Positions 1-9,000 of a stretch of DNA of 19,728 bases are shown here, piece by piece. The notes below the pieces were generated by a model. The model was not told the DNA's origin. It saw only the letters and a list, made by a program, of their open reading frames with translations, and ran no database searches. Source of the DNA: Maribacter sp. (GTDB lineage Bacteria; Bacteroidota; Bacteroidia; Flavobacteriales; Flavobacteriaceae). A program made the position numbers and the translations under genes. Each line of letters opens with the position of its first letter. Position 1 is the first letter of the stretch. The stretch spans positions 1 to 19,728 of the forward strand of contig JANQUX010000362.1 of NCBI GenBank assembly GCA_030730545.1, given 5' to 3'.

Positions 1-883
1 TAAAACCAACTGGCTCATCAGAGAATGAATTAACAATACCACTGAACCCACTTTCGTTCTGGTAAATATCATTGTCTGCTGAATTTATCACACCATCCCC
101 ATTAAAATCTTGCGGCGTAGGTACTAACAACTTGGTAAATTCTGTTGTAATACCAATAACATTATCTTGATCTAAAATAAAATCAAACCCACCACCAAAA
201 CTTAACTTACTAGGTAAGAAGTTTTCTTGTCCGCCAGCATCATACTGAATTTTACCACCAATATTAGAAAGGTTGAAACCTGCTCTCCATCTACCATCAA
301 AATTAGTATAAGCTATTTCACGTGATCTATAGAAACCAGAAACATCAACCGCAAATGAATTGGCAGCTTGAGAATCTACATTAGTATCTGGGAATCTTAA
401 ATTAGACCTAATATATCTACCACCAACGGCCATAGAGAAAGTCGGACTCAATTTTAGAGAGTACGAACCATCTAGTGCTAATTCATTTGGTTTAGCAATA
501 GTACCTGGGTCATTTGCAAATTGTCTTAATTCTATTTCACCTAAAGTAAAATATCGTAAACTCACTGCAAATGCACTCTGGTCATCTAGTTTATTATAAA
601 AACTAGCGTTTAACAATGAAATATCGGTGATTATACTTTCTAAATAAGGAGTATAACTAATACCTATACCCATTTTACGGTCCGCAAAAGCAAACTTAGC
701 AGGATTCCATTGTTGGGAAAAGGCATCTGTAGACGTTGCCACACCCATGTCACCCATACCCGCAGATCTTGCATCTGCTGCAATTGTTAGAAAAGGTACA
801 GCTGTGGTTATAACACGTTGATTATCTTGTGCGAAAATTTTACCTACAAACAATACAATGAAAATTATTGAGATTTTTCTCAT
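1..883 (-). CDS. porV: PorV (LptO) outer-membrane protein of the type IX secretion system, 3' end beyond the window
   Basis: Reading the minus strand from the ATG at 883 gives about 294 open codons that run off the left edge, so the C-terminus is missing (PorV is usually near 390 residues). It begins with MRKISIIFIVLFVG and a signal peptide that probably ends at about IFA|Q. The mature part opens with the family-typical stretch TTAVPFLTIAADARSAGMGD, followed by STDAFSQQWNPAKFAF, and then repeated amphipathic beta-strand segments of an FadL-like barrel. In the known system PorV carries type IX cargo to the PorU signal peptidase at the outer membrane. The neighbour across the divergent intergenic region is gldJ, another gliding/type IX gene, which supports the call. 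The start was chosen because the signal peptide begins there. Family identity comes from recognised sequence; a barrel lipid-transport-like relative is the only real alternative. Confidence 0.88.
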   Translation of the reverse strand, partial: MRKISIIFIVLFVGKIFAQDNQRVITTAVPFLTIAADARSAGMGDMGVATSTDAFSQQWNPAKFAFADRKMGIGISYTPYLESIITDISLLNASFYNKLDDQSAFAVSLRYFTLGEIELRQFANDPGTIAKPNELALDGSYSLKLSPTFSMAVGGRYIRSNLRFPDTNVDSQAANSFAVDVSGFYRSREIAYTNFDGRWRAGFNLSNIGGKIQYDAGGQENFLPSKLSFGGGFDFILDQDNVIGITTEFTKLLVPTPQDFNGDGVINSADNDIYQNESGFSGIVNSFSDEPVGF

Positions 884-1320
884 CAGAATTAATTCTTTAA
901 TTAATAAAAACGAAATATACCTTATAAATATATTTACAATAGTTATTTTACATCTAAACGCTGTTTTTCCCGTTATCTTGCATAAGCAACAAGAATTTTG
1001 TGCGAATTTGCCCGCAAAGCAATCTACCATCTATTTTACACCTTCTTCCACTATAAAAAATAACACTTATATATACTTTCAAAAAGAAATATTCAAAACC
1101 ATACTAATTAATCGTTTTAAGCGTTTACCTAATTAAGCGAGCCTAAATTTATTGACAGTTCGATATGAGATTTTTAAAATTATTTTTAATTGTAAAATAA
1201 TCTCATAAAAACACCGTTCTATTGAGCGAAAGTGACAAACAAATTAAAAGAAATTATAGTATCATATTCTGTAGCGACCAAACTACTATAGTATATGTAA
1301 ATTGAACTCAAGTCCTAATT
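884..1320. other. Divergent intergenic region between porV and gldJ
   Basis: These 437 bases are strongly AT-rich and carry no convincing gene; the short plus-strand reading frame at 858-1136 overlaps the porV start and has no recognisable features. The region must contain the promoters of both flanking genes. It holds an inverted repeat with 8-bp perfect arms (ATGAGATT at 1165-1172 and AATCTCAT at 1199-1206) around an AT-rich centre. It also holds two direct copies of TATAGTAT at 1255-1262 and 1287-1294, 32 bp apart (about three helical turns), shortly before gldJ. Either could be regulatory or chance in such AT-rich DNA. Confidence 0.6.
912..939 (-). promoter_or_regulatory. Candidate Bacteroidota-type promoter for porV
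   Basis: On the minus strand TTG (939-937) is followed after 17 bases by TATATTTC (919-912). This fits the flavobacterial consensus TTG-N17 to 23-TAnnTTTG with one mismatch, the last base. It lies about 30 bases upstream of the porV ATG. In DNA this AT-rich such a match can arise by chance, so it is a suggestion only. Confidence 0.35.
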
Positions 1321-2988
1321 ATGAAAAAACATTTAATAAAAGTTGTACTCTCATGCACGGTATTAGTAGGAGGTTTTACAGTAAGTAGCTGTTCGAAATC
1401 CTCATCTGGAAAAAATACCTCTAGAGCTACAGGTTGGAAGATAAATGCCAAAGAAGGTGGTTTTCAATACAATACCGACTTTAAAGAGCAAGAAACTGCT
1501 CCAGGCTTGGTGTTTGTTGAAGGTGGTACATTTACTAAAGGTAAAGTACAAGATGATGTAATGCATGATTGGAACAATACCCCAACTGCACAACATGTAC
1601 AGTCTTTTTATATGGATGAGACTGAGGTAACTAACGTCATGTATCTAGAATACCTTGACTATTTAAAAAGTGTTTACCCTCCAGAAAATCCGAAATATAC
1701 TAATATCTATGTTGGTGCTCTACCTGATACTTTAGTATGGAGAAACAGATTAGGTTTCAACGAAACTATGACAAATAATTACCTGAGACACCCAGCATAT
1801 GCAGAATACCCTGTGGTAGGAGTTAACTGGATTCAGGCAACACAATTTGCAGAATGGAGAACTGACCGTGTAAACGAGGTTATGCTAGAAAGAGAAGGTT
1901 ATTTATCTGAAGATGCAAAATACCAAGCATCTACAGGGGAAGTTCAAGGTACCTTTAGTACTGAGGCTTACTTAAACAGACCAGAATCTGTTTATAACGG
2001 ACAAATTGATTCTTTACAAGGAAAGCAGAAAAAAGATAGTACATCTACTTTCGCAAAAAGAAGTAGTGGTATTATTATGCCAGAATATAGATTGCCTACT
2101 GAAACTGAATGGGAATATGCTGCTCAGGCACAAGTTGGTCAAAGAGAATATAATAACTATAGAGGTAGAAAAAAATACCCTTGGGAAGGTGATTATACTC
2201 GTAACGGACAACGTGTAGGTAGAGGTGATCAATTAGCTAACTTTAAGCAAGGTAAAGGTGATTATGGCGGAATCGCAGGTTGGTCTGATGATGGTGCCGA
2301 TATTACTGCACAAGTAATGTCTTACAAGCCTAACGATTTAGGTCTTTATGATATGGCTGGTAACGTTGCCGAATGGACTGCTGATGTTTACCGACCAATA
2401 GTTGATGACGAAGTAAGTGATTTTAACTACTACAGAGGTAACATATACATGAAAAGTGCAATAGGCGAAGATGGTAAAGTAAACATCTTAAGAGATACTA
2501 TTGTTTTTGACACTTTACCAAACGGAAAAGTAGTTGCAGTAAATTTACCAGGTGAAATTAAAATGGTACCTGTTGATGAAGAAGAAACGTATTTAAGAAC
2601 AAATTTCTCTTCTAGTGATAATAGAGGATATAGAGATGGTGATTCTGGATCTTCAAGATTTTACGACAGATTTAATGACGGCGAAGAAGAAGACCCAAAC
2701 AAAAAAATGTACAACTCTCCTAAGCATTCAGTTGAAAGAGATTCATTAGGTAATCTTGTTAAAGGTTTTGACGTATCAAACAACAGAACTACATTAATTA
2801 ATGATGAAGTTAGAGTATTCAAAGGTGGTTCTTGGAGAGATAGAGCGTATTGGTTAGATCCAGCACAAAGAAGATACTTACCAGAATATATGGCGACTGA
2901 TTACATTGGCTTTAGATGTGCAATGTCTAGAGTTGGTTCTAAGTCAAAAACAAAGAACAAAACAGTTAGAGGAAAAAAAGCTAAATAA
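1321..2988 (+). CDS. gldJ: Gliding motility lipoprotein GldJ
   Basis: The 555-residue protein starts with a lipoprotein signal (MKKHLIKVVL... VSSC, acylated Cys24). The rest is a formylglycine-generating-enzyme-like (SUMF1/FGE-sulfatase) fold: FVEGGTF near residues 65-71, the MDETEVTN motif, YPVVGVNW, RLPTETEWEYAA, DMAGNVAEWT, FKGGSW, and GFRCA close to the C-terminus. GldJ and its paralogue GldK share this fold. In Flavobacterium GldJ is an outer-membrane lipoprotein needed for gliding and for a stable type IX motor. The length and the basic tail after the domain agree with GldJ. Neighbours are divergent porV and downstream murF. The fold's enzymatic role in sulfatase maturation is not expected here. 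GldK is the main alternative, but the flanking porV and murF favour GldJ. Confidence 0.92.
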   Translation: MKKHLIKVVLSCTVLVGGFTVSSCSKSSSGKNTSRATGWKINAKEGGFQYNTDFKEQETAPGLVFVEGGTFTKGKVQDDVMHDWNNTPTAQHVQSFYMDETEVTNVMYLEYLDYLKSVYPPENPKYTNIYVGALPDTLVWRNRLGFNETMTNNYLRHPAYAEYPVVGVNWIQATQFAEWRTDRVNEVMLEREGYLSEDAKYQASTGEVQGTFSTEAYLNRPESVYNGQIDSLQGKQKKDSTSTFAKRSSGIIMPEYRLPTETEWEYAAQAQVGQREYNNYRGRKKYPWEGDYTRNGQRVGRGDQLANFKQGKGDYGGIAGWSDDGADITAQVMSYKPNDLGLYDMAGNVAEWTADVYRPIVDDEVSDFNYYRGNIYMKSAIGEDGKVNILRDTIVFDTLPNGKVVAVNLPGEIKMVPVDEEETYLRTNFSSSDNRGYRDGDSGSSRFYDRFNDGEEEDPNKKMYNSPKHSVERDSLGNLVKGFDVSNNRTTLINDEVRVFKGGSWRDRAYWLDPAQRRYLPEYMATDYIGFRCAMSRVGSKSKTKNKTVRGKKAK

Positions 2989-3006
2989 TTTTTCTCTTTA
3001 CAAACT

Positions 3007-3039
3007 AAAAAAAGCTCCTTTCTTAAGGGGCTTTTTTTT
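3007..3039. terminator. Strong intrinsic terminator after gldJ
   Basis: A hairpin with arms 3007-3020 and 3025-3038 and a 4-base loop (TCTT) pairs fourteen bases with a single G-T wobble. It has GCTCC/GGGGC in its core and an A-run on the left with a T-run on the right, so it could work in both directions. It begins about 18 bases after the gldJ stop codon, and its T-run ends only about 12 bases before the murF ATG. Confidence 0.88.
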
Positions 3040-3051
3040 ATCTTCGATTTT

Positions 3052-4329
3052 ATGAAAATTCAAGATTTACATTCCGCTTTTTTAGCGAACCCTTCTATCA
3101 GTACCGATACCAGAAAAATTAAAGCTAACGACATATTCTTTGCTTTAAAAGGAGATAATTTTAATGGCAATACGTATGCTCAAAAAGCTCTTGATAGCGG
3201 AGCAAGTATTGTCATTATCGATGAAAAAGAATATCTAATTGACGATAGAACAATTCTTGTTAAAGATGTATTGACGACGCTACAACAGCTTGCAAATTTT
3301 CATAGAAAACAATCTAAAGCGCAAGTTATAAGTCTTACCGGTAGCAATGGTAAAACCACCACTAAAGAACTAATTAATGCCGTTTTAAGTACCACTTACA
3401 AAACTATAGCTACTAAGGGAAATCTAAATAACCATATAGGTGTTCCATTGACATTATTGACTATTGAACCCGATACTGAAATTGCCATTATTGAAATGGG
3501 CGCAAATCACATTAAAGAAATCGAATTTCTTTGCAAAATTGCTGAACCAGATTTTGGGTATATCACAAATTTCGGAAAAGCACATTTAGAGGGCTTTGGA
3601 GGTGTTGAAGGCGTTATTAAGGGAAAAAGCGAATTATATGAATATCTCACCTCTCATAAAAAGGGAATTTTTTTAAATGCTGACGACCCTATTCAAAAAA
3701 CTAAGCTAAGCACTTACACGAAAAAATTTGGTTTTAGTTCTGAGGATTCTAAATACTATATTATTAAATTACTGGAGGCTCAACCATTTGTTCACCTATT
3801 AGTAGAAGACGTCCATATGGAGACTAATTTAATTGGCGCGTATAACTTCTCGAACTGTTGTGCTGCAATTGTAATGGCAAAATATTTCAATGTTGAGTTA
3901 GATGATATAAAAAAGGCGCTTGAAAAATATACTCCGGATAATAATAGATCCCAGATATTAAATAAAAGCGGGCACTATATTATTTTAGACGCCTATAATG
4001 CCAACCCTTCTAGCATGACCGTCGCATTAGAAAACTTTAATTCTTTAAATAAGAAACGAAAAGTTTTAATTCTGGGTGATATGTTCGAATTAGGCGAGTC
4101 TGCAAAAGAAGAACATCAAAATATTTCAGACTTAGCAACGAGCTTAAATTTTGAAGATGTGATATTGGTTGGAGAGAATTTTTATCTAACGGATTCAATC
4201 GCTATTAAACTAAAGAATTTTGAAGAATTGAAATCTTACCTAAATAAAAACCCTTTACAACCTAAATCTTCTATATTGATTAAAGGTTCTAGAGGAATGG
4301 CTTTAGAGCGTGTTTTAGAAAGTTTGTAA
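3052..4329 (+). CDS. murF: UDP-N-acetylmuramoyl-tripeptide--D-alanyl-D-alanine ligase
   Basis: The cytoplasmic Mur ligase adds D-Ala-D-Ala to the UDP-MurNAc-tripeptide using ATP, the last cytoplasmic step of pentapeptide synthesis. At 425 residues it is a little shorter than the E. coli enzyme (about 450), as usual in flavobacteria. Visible in order: the N-terminal substrate domain (STDTRKIKANDIFFALKGD, about residues 17-35), the ATP-binding P-loop GSNGKTTT (97-104), a central EMGANH (148-153), DAYNANPSSM (313-322), and LGDMFELG (341-348) in the C-terminal ligase domain. The start at 3052 gives the expected MurF N-terminus. The gene follows gldJ in the same direction but sits just behind a strong terminator. 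Its 3' end meets the end of the convergent efflux operon with only 3 bases between. Confidence 0.95.
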   Translation: MKIQDLHSAFLANPSISTDTRKIKANDIFFALKGDNFNGNTYAQKALDSGASIVIIDEKEYLIDDRTILVKDVLTTLQQLANFHRKQSKAQVISLTGSNGKTTTKELINAVLSTTYKTIATKGNLNNHIGVPLTLLTIEPDTEIAIIEMGANHIKEIEFLCKIAEPDFGYITNFGKAHLEGFGGVEGVIKGKSELYEYLTSHKKGIFLNADDPIQKTKLSTYTKKFGFSSEDSKYYIIKLLEAQPFVHLLVEDVHMETNLIGAYNFSNCCAAIVMAKYFNVELDDIKKALEKYTPDNNRSQILNKSGHYIILDAYNANPSSMTVALENFNSLNKKRKVLILGDMFELGESAKEEHQNISDLATSLNFEDVILVGENFYLTDSIAIKLKNFEELKSYLNKNPLQPKSSILIKGSRGMALERVLESL

Positions 4330-4332
4330 TAT

Positions 4333-6048
4333 TTAATTTATAACTCTTATTACGCTACCACAGGTCAACATTTTATCGCCGAAATAAGGATTCTTAATAG
4401 CCTTATCTAAACTTAACCAGTCTCCACCAGTATTATTATCTGCCATAGGGCAATGCTGAATGTAAATAGGGTTACCGTAATTCGTTAATTGAGAAGATAT
4501 AAAGATAATAGCATTTGACAGATTCTTAAATTCTAAACGATTCTTCTCCAAATCTTTACTCTTTTCAATAATTACAAGCGATGTGAGGGCAGATTTAATA
4601 TTACCCTGAAGATTATTATCCATTCCTGTTTGATCTACTGAAATTAATGCTTTATTAAGTTTCTCGGCGAACAATGTTGAATTAATAGAATTTGATTCAA
4701 CCAATGCATCCTTGAAATCGAAATAAACTTTTAATGCTTCCTTCAAGTTCCGATTCTGTTCTAAAGTCAATTTATTTAGATGTTCTTGATGCTTTGCATT
4801 TTGGCTTATTTCAAGATTATTAGAATACATCATTGAATTCTTGCCTTGTAATTGCGCTGCAGCATCAATTACAAAAGCACCATTAGTGACAATTTCATCA
4901 CCTGTTTGTAATCCTTCCAATACTATGTAATTCTTACCAACAGATTCACCTAACTGAACTTGTAACATTTCAAATTCAGGTTTATTGGCATTTACCTTTT
5001 TATAGACAACAGACCGTTCGCCCGTCCAAAGAACGGCACTCTTCGGCACCATTAACAGTTTTTCATCGGCACCATCGACATTTACCTTACCTTCAACAAA
5101 CATACCCGGCTTCCATTTTCCATCTTTATTTGAAATATCGGCTCTAACAGAAACTACTCTACTACCCCTGTCCAGTATTGGCTCTATGAAAGATATTGTT
5201 GCTTTAAGAGAAGTTCCTTTAAAAGCTTCTGACACTATTTCAATTTCCTGTCCAATTTTTAATAGTGGCATCTGATTTTCGTATGCTTGAAAAACCGCCC
5301 ATACTGTTGATAGACGAGATACCTTAAACAAAGGATCACCTTGTTTAAAATAATTACCTTCAGAAGCTATAATTTCTATTACTGTACCCGCAACATCAGC
5401 TACCAAAGGAAAATTCTGAATAGGCTTACCACTCTTTAATAAATCATCTATCTGTTTGTCTGTTAATTTCCAAAGTCCCAAAGTATTTCTTGCCGCAGCA
5501 TATAATTTTTCATGGGTATCTTTATATGACGCAGAGGTAAGTAATTTATCTTGAGCCAAGTACAAATCTGGACTATAAATTGTTCCTATAACTTGACCCT
5601 TTCTTACATATTCACCTATATAATTCACTTCTAACTTATCTAATCTACCATCGAACAATGTGGTTTGAGTAGCATTTGTTTTATCATTGGATGTTATCTC
5701 TCCCGACAGGGTTACATGTCCATTTTGTGCACTAAAACCAATAATACTAGTTTGTACATTTGCCAATGCAACTGCACGTTCACTCATTTGAAAACTATTA
5801 TCGAACTGAGTATTAATATCAAAACTCCTTTTCACTAAATCCATTCCGCAGATTGGACAAGTTCCTTTTTCATCACTGTCAACATTTGGGTGCATTGAAC
5901 ATGTAAATGTGATTTTATCAACAGAGTTCTTTACCTCTATGGATTTATTAGTATCTGATTCGCCGAAAAACCAATATCCCAATAGTAGGCCAAAAAGCAA
6001 TACCACCAAATAGACTGCGTATTTTTTATATTTCGCTAAGCTCTCCAT
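4333..6048 (-). CDS. CusB-type periplasmic adaptor of a heavy-metal RND efflux system
   Basis: This is the membrane-fusion subunit linking the inner-membrane pump to an outer-membrane channel. Of its 571 residues, about 9-28 form an N-terminal membrane anchor or uncleaved signal. A heavy-metal-binding domain follows at about 47-75 with Cys and Met/His ligands (TFTCSMHPNV ... GTCPICGMDLV). Next come the beta-barrel and lipoyl/hairpin regions of the HlyD/CusB family (GRLDKLEVNYIGEYVRKGQVIG; PVWAVFQAYE-like STVWAVFQAYE). A C-terminal DUF3347-type domain from about 425 ends with CPMADN, GGDWLS, NPYFGDKMLTCG. This domain set is typical of copper/silver adaptors in Bacteroidota. The gene starts 4 bases after the pump gene stops, so the two are surely co-transcribed. 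Metal specificity (Cu/Ag against Zn/Co/Cd) is inferred from the domains. Confidence 0.9.
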   Translation of the reverse strand: MESLAKYKKYAVYLVVLLFGLLLGYWFFGESDTNKSIEVKNSVDKITFTCSMHPNVDSDEKGTCPICGMDLVKRSFDINTQFDNSFQMSERAVALANVQTSIIGFSAQNGHVTLSGEITSNDKTNATQTTLFDGRLDKLEVNYIGEYVRKGQVIGTIYSPDLYLAQDKLLTSASYKDTHEKLYAAARNTLGLWKLTDKQIDDLLKSGKPIQNFPLVADVAGTVIEIIASEGNYFKQGDPLFKVSRLSTVWAVFQAYENQMPLLKIGQEIEIVSEAFKGTSLKATISFIEPILDRGSRVVSVRADISNKDGKWKPGMFVEGKVNVDGADEKLLMVPKSAVLWTGERSVVYKKVNANKPEFEMLQVQLGESVGKNYIVLEGLQTGDEIVTNGAFVIDAAAQLQGKNSMMYSNNLEISQNAKHQEHLNKLTLEQNRNLKEALKVYFDFKDALVESNSINSTLFAEKLNKALISVDQTGMDNNLQGNIKSALTSLVIIEKSKDLEKNRLEFKNLSNAIIFISSQLTNYGNPIYIQHCPMADNNTGGDWLSLDKAIKNPYFGDKMLTCGSVIRVIN

Positions 6049-6052
6049 CGCA

Positions 6053-9000
6053 TTATTTTTTTTCCAATTTTAATTCTTGCCAAAAACTATATAATACAGG
6101 CACAATTAATAATGTTACCAGAGCAACCAACATTCCGCCAAAAGCGGGTATAGCCATCGGTATCATTATATCTTTACCATGACCTTTTGCCGTTAGTACG
6201 GGTAAAAGTGCCAATAAAGTAGTTGCCGTAGTCATTAAACATGGTCGAATTCTCTTTTTACCTGCATTCAATACAGCTGCTCTAATTTCTTCAACTGATG
6301 CTGGTTTTTTTTCTGCAAAACTTTGTTTTAAATAAGTTGCTATTACTACACCATCATCAGTTGCAATACCAAACAAGGCAATAAAACCGACCCAAACGGC
6401 AACACTCATATTTATAATTCTAACATTAAATACACTTCTTAAATCATTTCCTAAGAAACTAAAGTTTAAAAACCAACTTTGTCCATAAAGCCACAATAAC
6501 ATAAAACCACCTGCAAAGGCAACAGCTACTCCTGAAAATATCATTAAAGACACCGCTAACGACCTGAATTGCAGGTATAATATAAACAATATAGCAAGTA
6601 GTACTAACGGTATAATTAAAGATAAGGTTTTCTCTGCATGAACATTATTTTCGTATGTACCTGCAAACCTGTAACGCACACCATCAGGAACAATTAATTC
6701 CCCTTTTACTATTTTTTCTTCAACAATACGCTTTACCTCTTCTACCACAGTTACCTCGGCCAAACCCTCAATTTTATCAAACAAAACATAGCCTGTTAAA
6801 AACCCATCCTCGCTTTTTATCATTTGAGGACCCTTTTCGAATTTAATATTCGCCAATTCGGAAAAAGGTACAGAACTACCATCTGGCAATGAAACGATTA
6901 TATTTTGTAAATCTTTAGGATTAGACCTTAACTCTCTAGGATATCGAATAGTTACATCGAAACGCTCTCGACCTTCAATTGTTTGAGTCAATACTTTGCC
7001 TCCAATTGCAGATTCTAATATCTCTTGTAATTCGTTTATGGTCACTCCATATCTCGCGGCCCTATCTCTATCAAAGACAACATTTATATAAGGTTTTGCA
7101 ATAATTCTATCGGAAAAAACAGAAGCTTCATCTATTTCTTTTATTTGTTTTAATTCTTTTTCTAATTCATAGCCGAATTTTTCAATAGCTTCTAAATTAG
7201 GTCCGAAAATTTTAATGCCCATTGATGAACGCATACCAGTTTGAAGCATTACCAACCTAGTTTCTATTGGTTGTAATTTGGGCGCAGAGGTAACGCCAGG
7301 TATATTGGTGATTTTTACTATTTCATCCCAAATATCATCTGCACTATTTATATGTGAACGCCAATTTCTAAAATGTTCACCGTCGTTATCAACGATTAAA
7401 TTATTTTGAGAAGTACCTGAACCAGCAGAAACAAAACCTCCGCTTTTTGTATAAAACTTACCATCTTCTGAAGTTTTGAACGCAAGTGGAATTCCACTTT
7501 CATCTAACATAAATTCAGTTTTATAGATTATGACGTTTTCAAACATTGATAAGGGTGCAGGGTCTAATGCCGAATTAACGCGACCCGCCTTACCAATAAC
7601 AGTTTCAATTTCAGGAATAGAAGCAACCGCCATATCTAATTGCTGCAATATTTTTTTATTTTCAGATATACCAGAATGAGCTGTAGAAGTCGGCATTAAC
7701 AAAAACGACCCTTCATTTAATTTTGGCATAAACTCTTTACCAATAGAAGCATATACCAATGAGCCCAATATCAATAAAAATAAAGGTATGCTCAAGAAAG
7801 CCAATTTATGAGCCATTGCCCAAAGTAATATTTTTTCGTAAAATTTATGAAAAGCATATAGCATACTTAAAATGGAAAAGGTGGCTAGCAACACGAATAT
7901 CAAATCTGAAAAATAATTATTATCATACCCTAACGGGTTCCAATAATAAGTAAGAATAAGTAGTATCGACGACACTACATATACAATTCTTATGCGTTTA
8001 AAATACTTTTTACTGATTATTTTGAACTCTTTTAACAAGTTCAAAATCATTACACCTATTAGTACTAGACCAATCCAAAAACCAGAAAGTATAGCAAGTA
8101 AGCCACTTAAACCTATAAGATAAGAACCAATGTTTTTTATCTTAAACTCTTTAAAATTAATACTATACCATTTAGCAATTATTGGAGGGATTACGAATAA
8201 TGACAATAACATGGCCGCAAGTAAAGCTGCTGTTTTTGTAAAAGCCAGAGGGGAAAATAATCTACCTTCTTCACCAGTTAAAGCAAATACCGGAATAAAA
8301 CTTAAAATTGTGGTTAAACCTGCGGTAACGATGGCCCCCGAAACTTCGCTAACACCTTCAATTACTACATCATCAATTGAATTACCGGTTTTATCTAGCT
8401 CCAGTTTCCGAACAATATTTTCCGATAAAATAATACCTAAATCGACCATTGTACCTATGGCAATCGCAATACCCGACAAGGCGACAATATTTGCCTCAAC
8501 ACCAAATAACTTCATAGCAATAAAAACCACAAGCACCGCTACAGGTAATAATGCAGAGATTATGATGGATATTTTTAAATTACGCAGCATTATTAAGACT
8601 ACTAATATTGCTATTAATATCTCTAAATACAGTGCCGAACTTAATGTACCCAAAGTACTTTTTATAAGCTCTGTTCTATCATAAAATGGAACAATGGTCA
8701 ATTTAGAAATAGAACCATTATCAAGTTTTTTAGATGGCATGCCTTTGCCTAATTCCTTTATTTTTTGTTTGACAGATTCAATTACTTTTTGAGGATTTGA
8801 ACCATATCTACTTACAACGACACCACCTACAACTTCAGCGCCTTCCTTATCGAGAATACCTCTTCGTTCTTTTGGACCCAAGGTTACATTGGCAATATCT
8901 TTTACTCTTATAGGAACAAAATCATTTGAAACTACCACAGTACTTTCGATATCAGCTATTTTTTGTACCAAACCTAAGCCCCGAATCAAATATTCTGCGT

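Noticed and set aside
858..1136. Plus-strand reading frame of 92 codons between porV and gldJ
   Set aside because: It starts antisense inside the porV start region, has no family-like sequence, and its composition matches AT-rich intergenic DNA.
8130..8684. Plus-strand reading frame of 184 codons inside the metal pump gene
   Set aside because: It is fully antisense to a clearly conserved RND membrane region, and its Thr/Ile/Ala-rich content is what the complement of that region gives.
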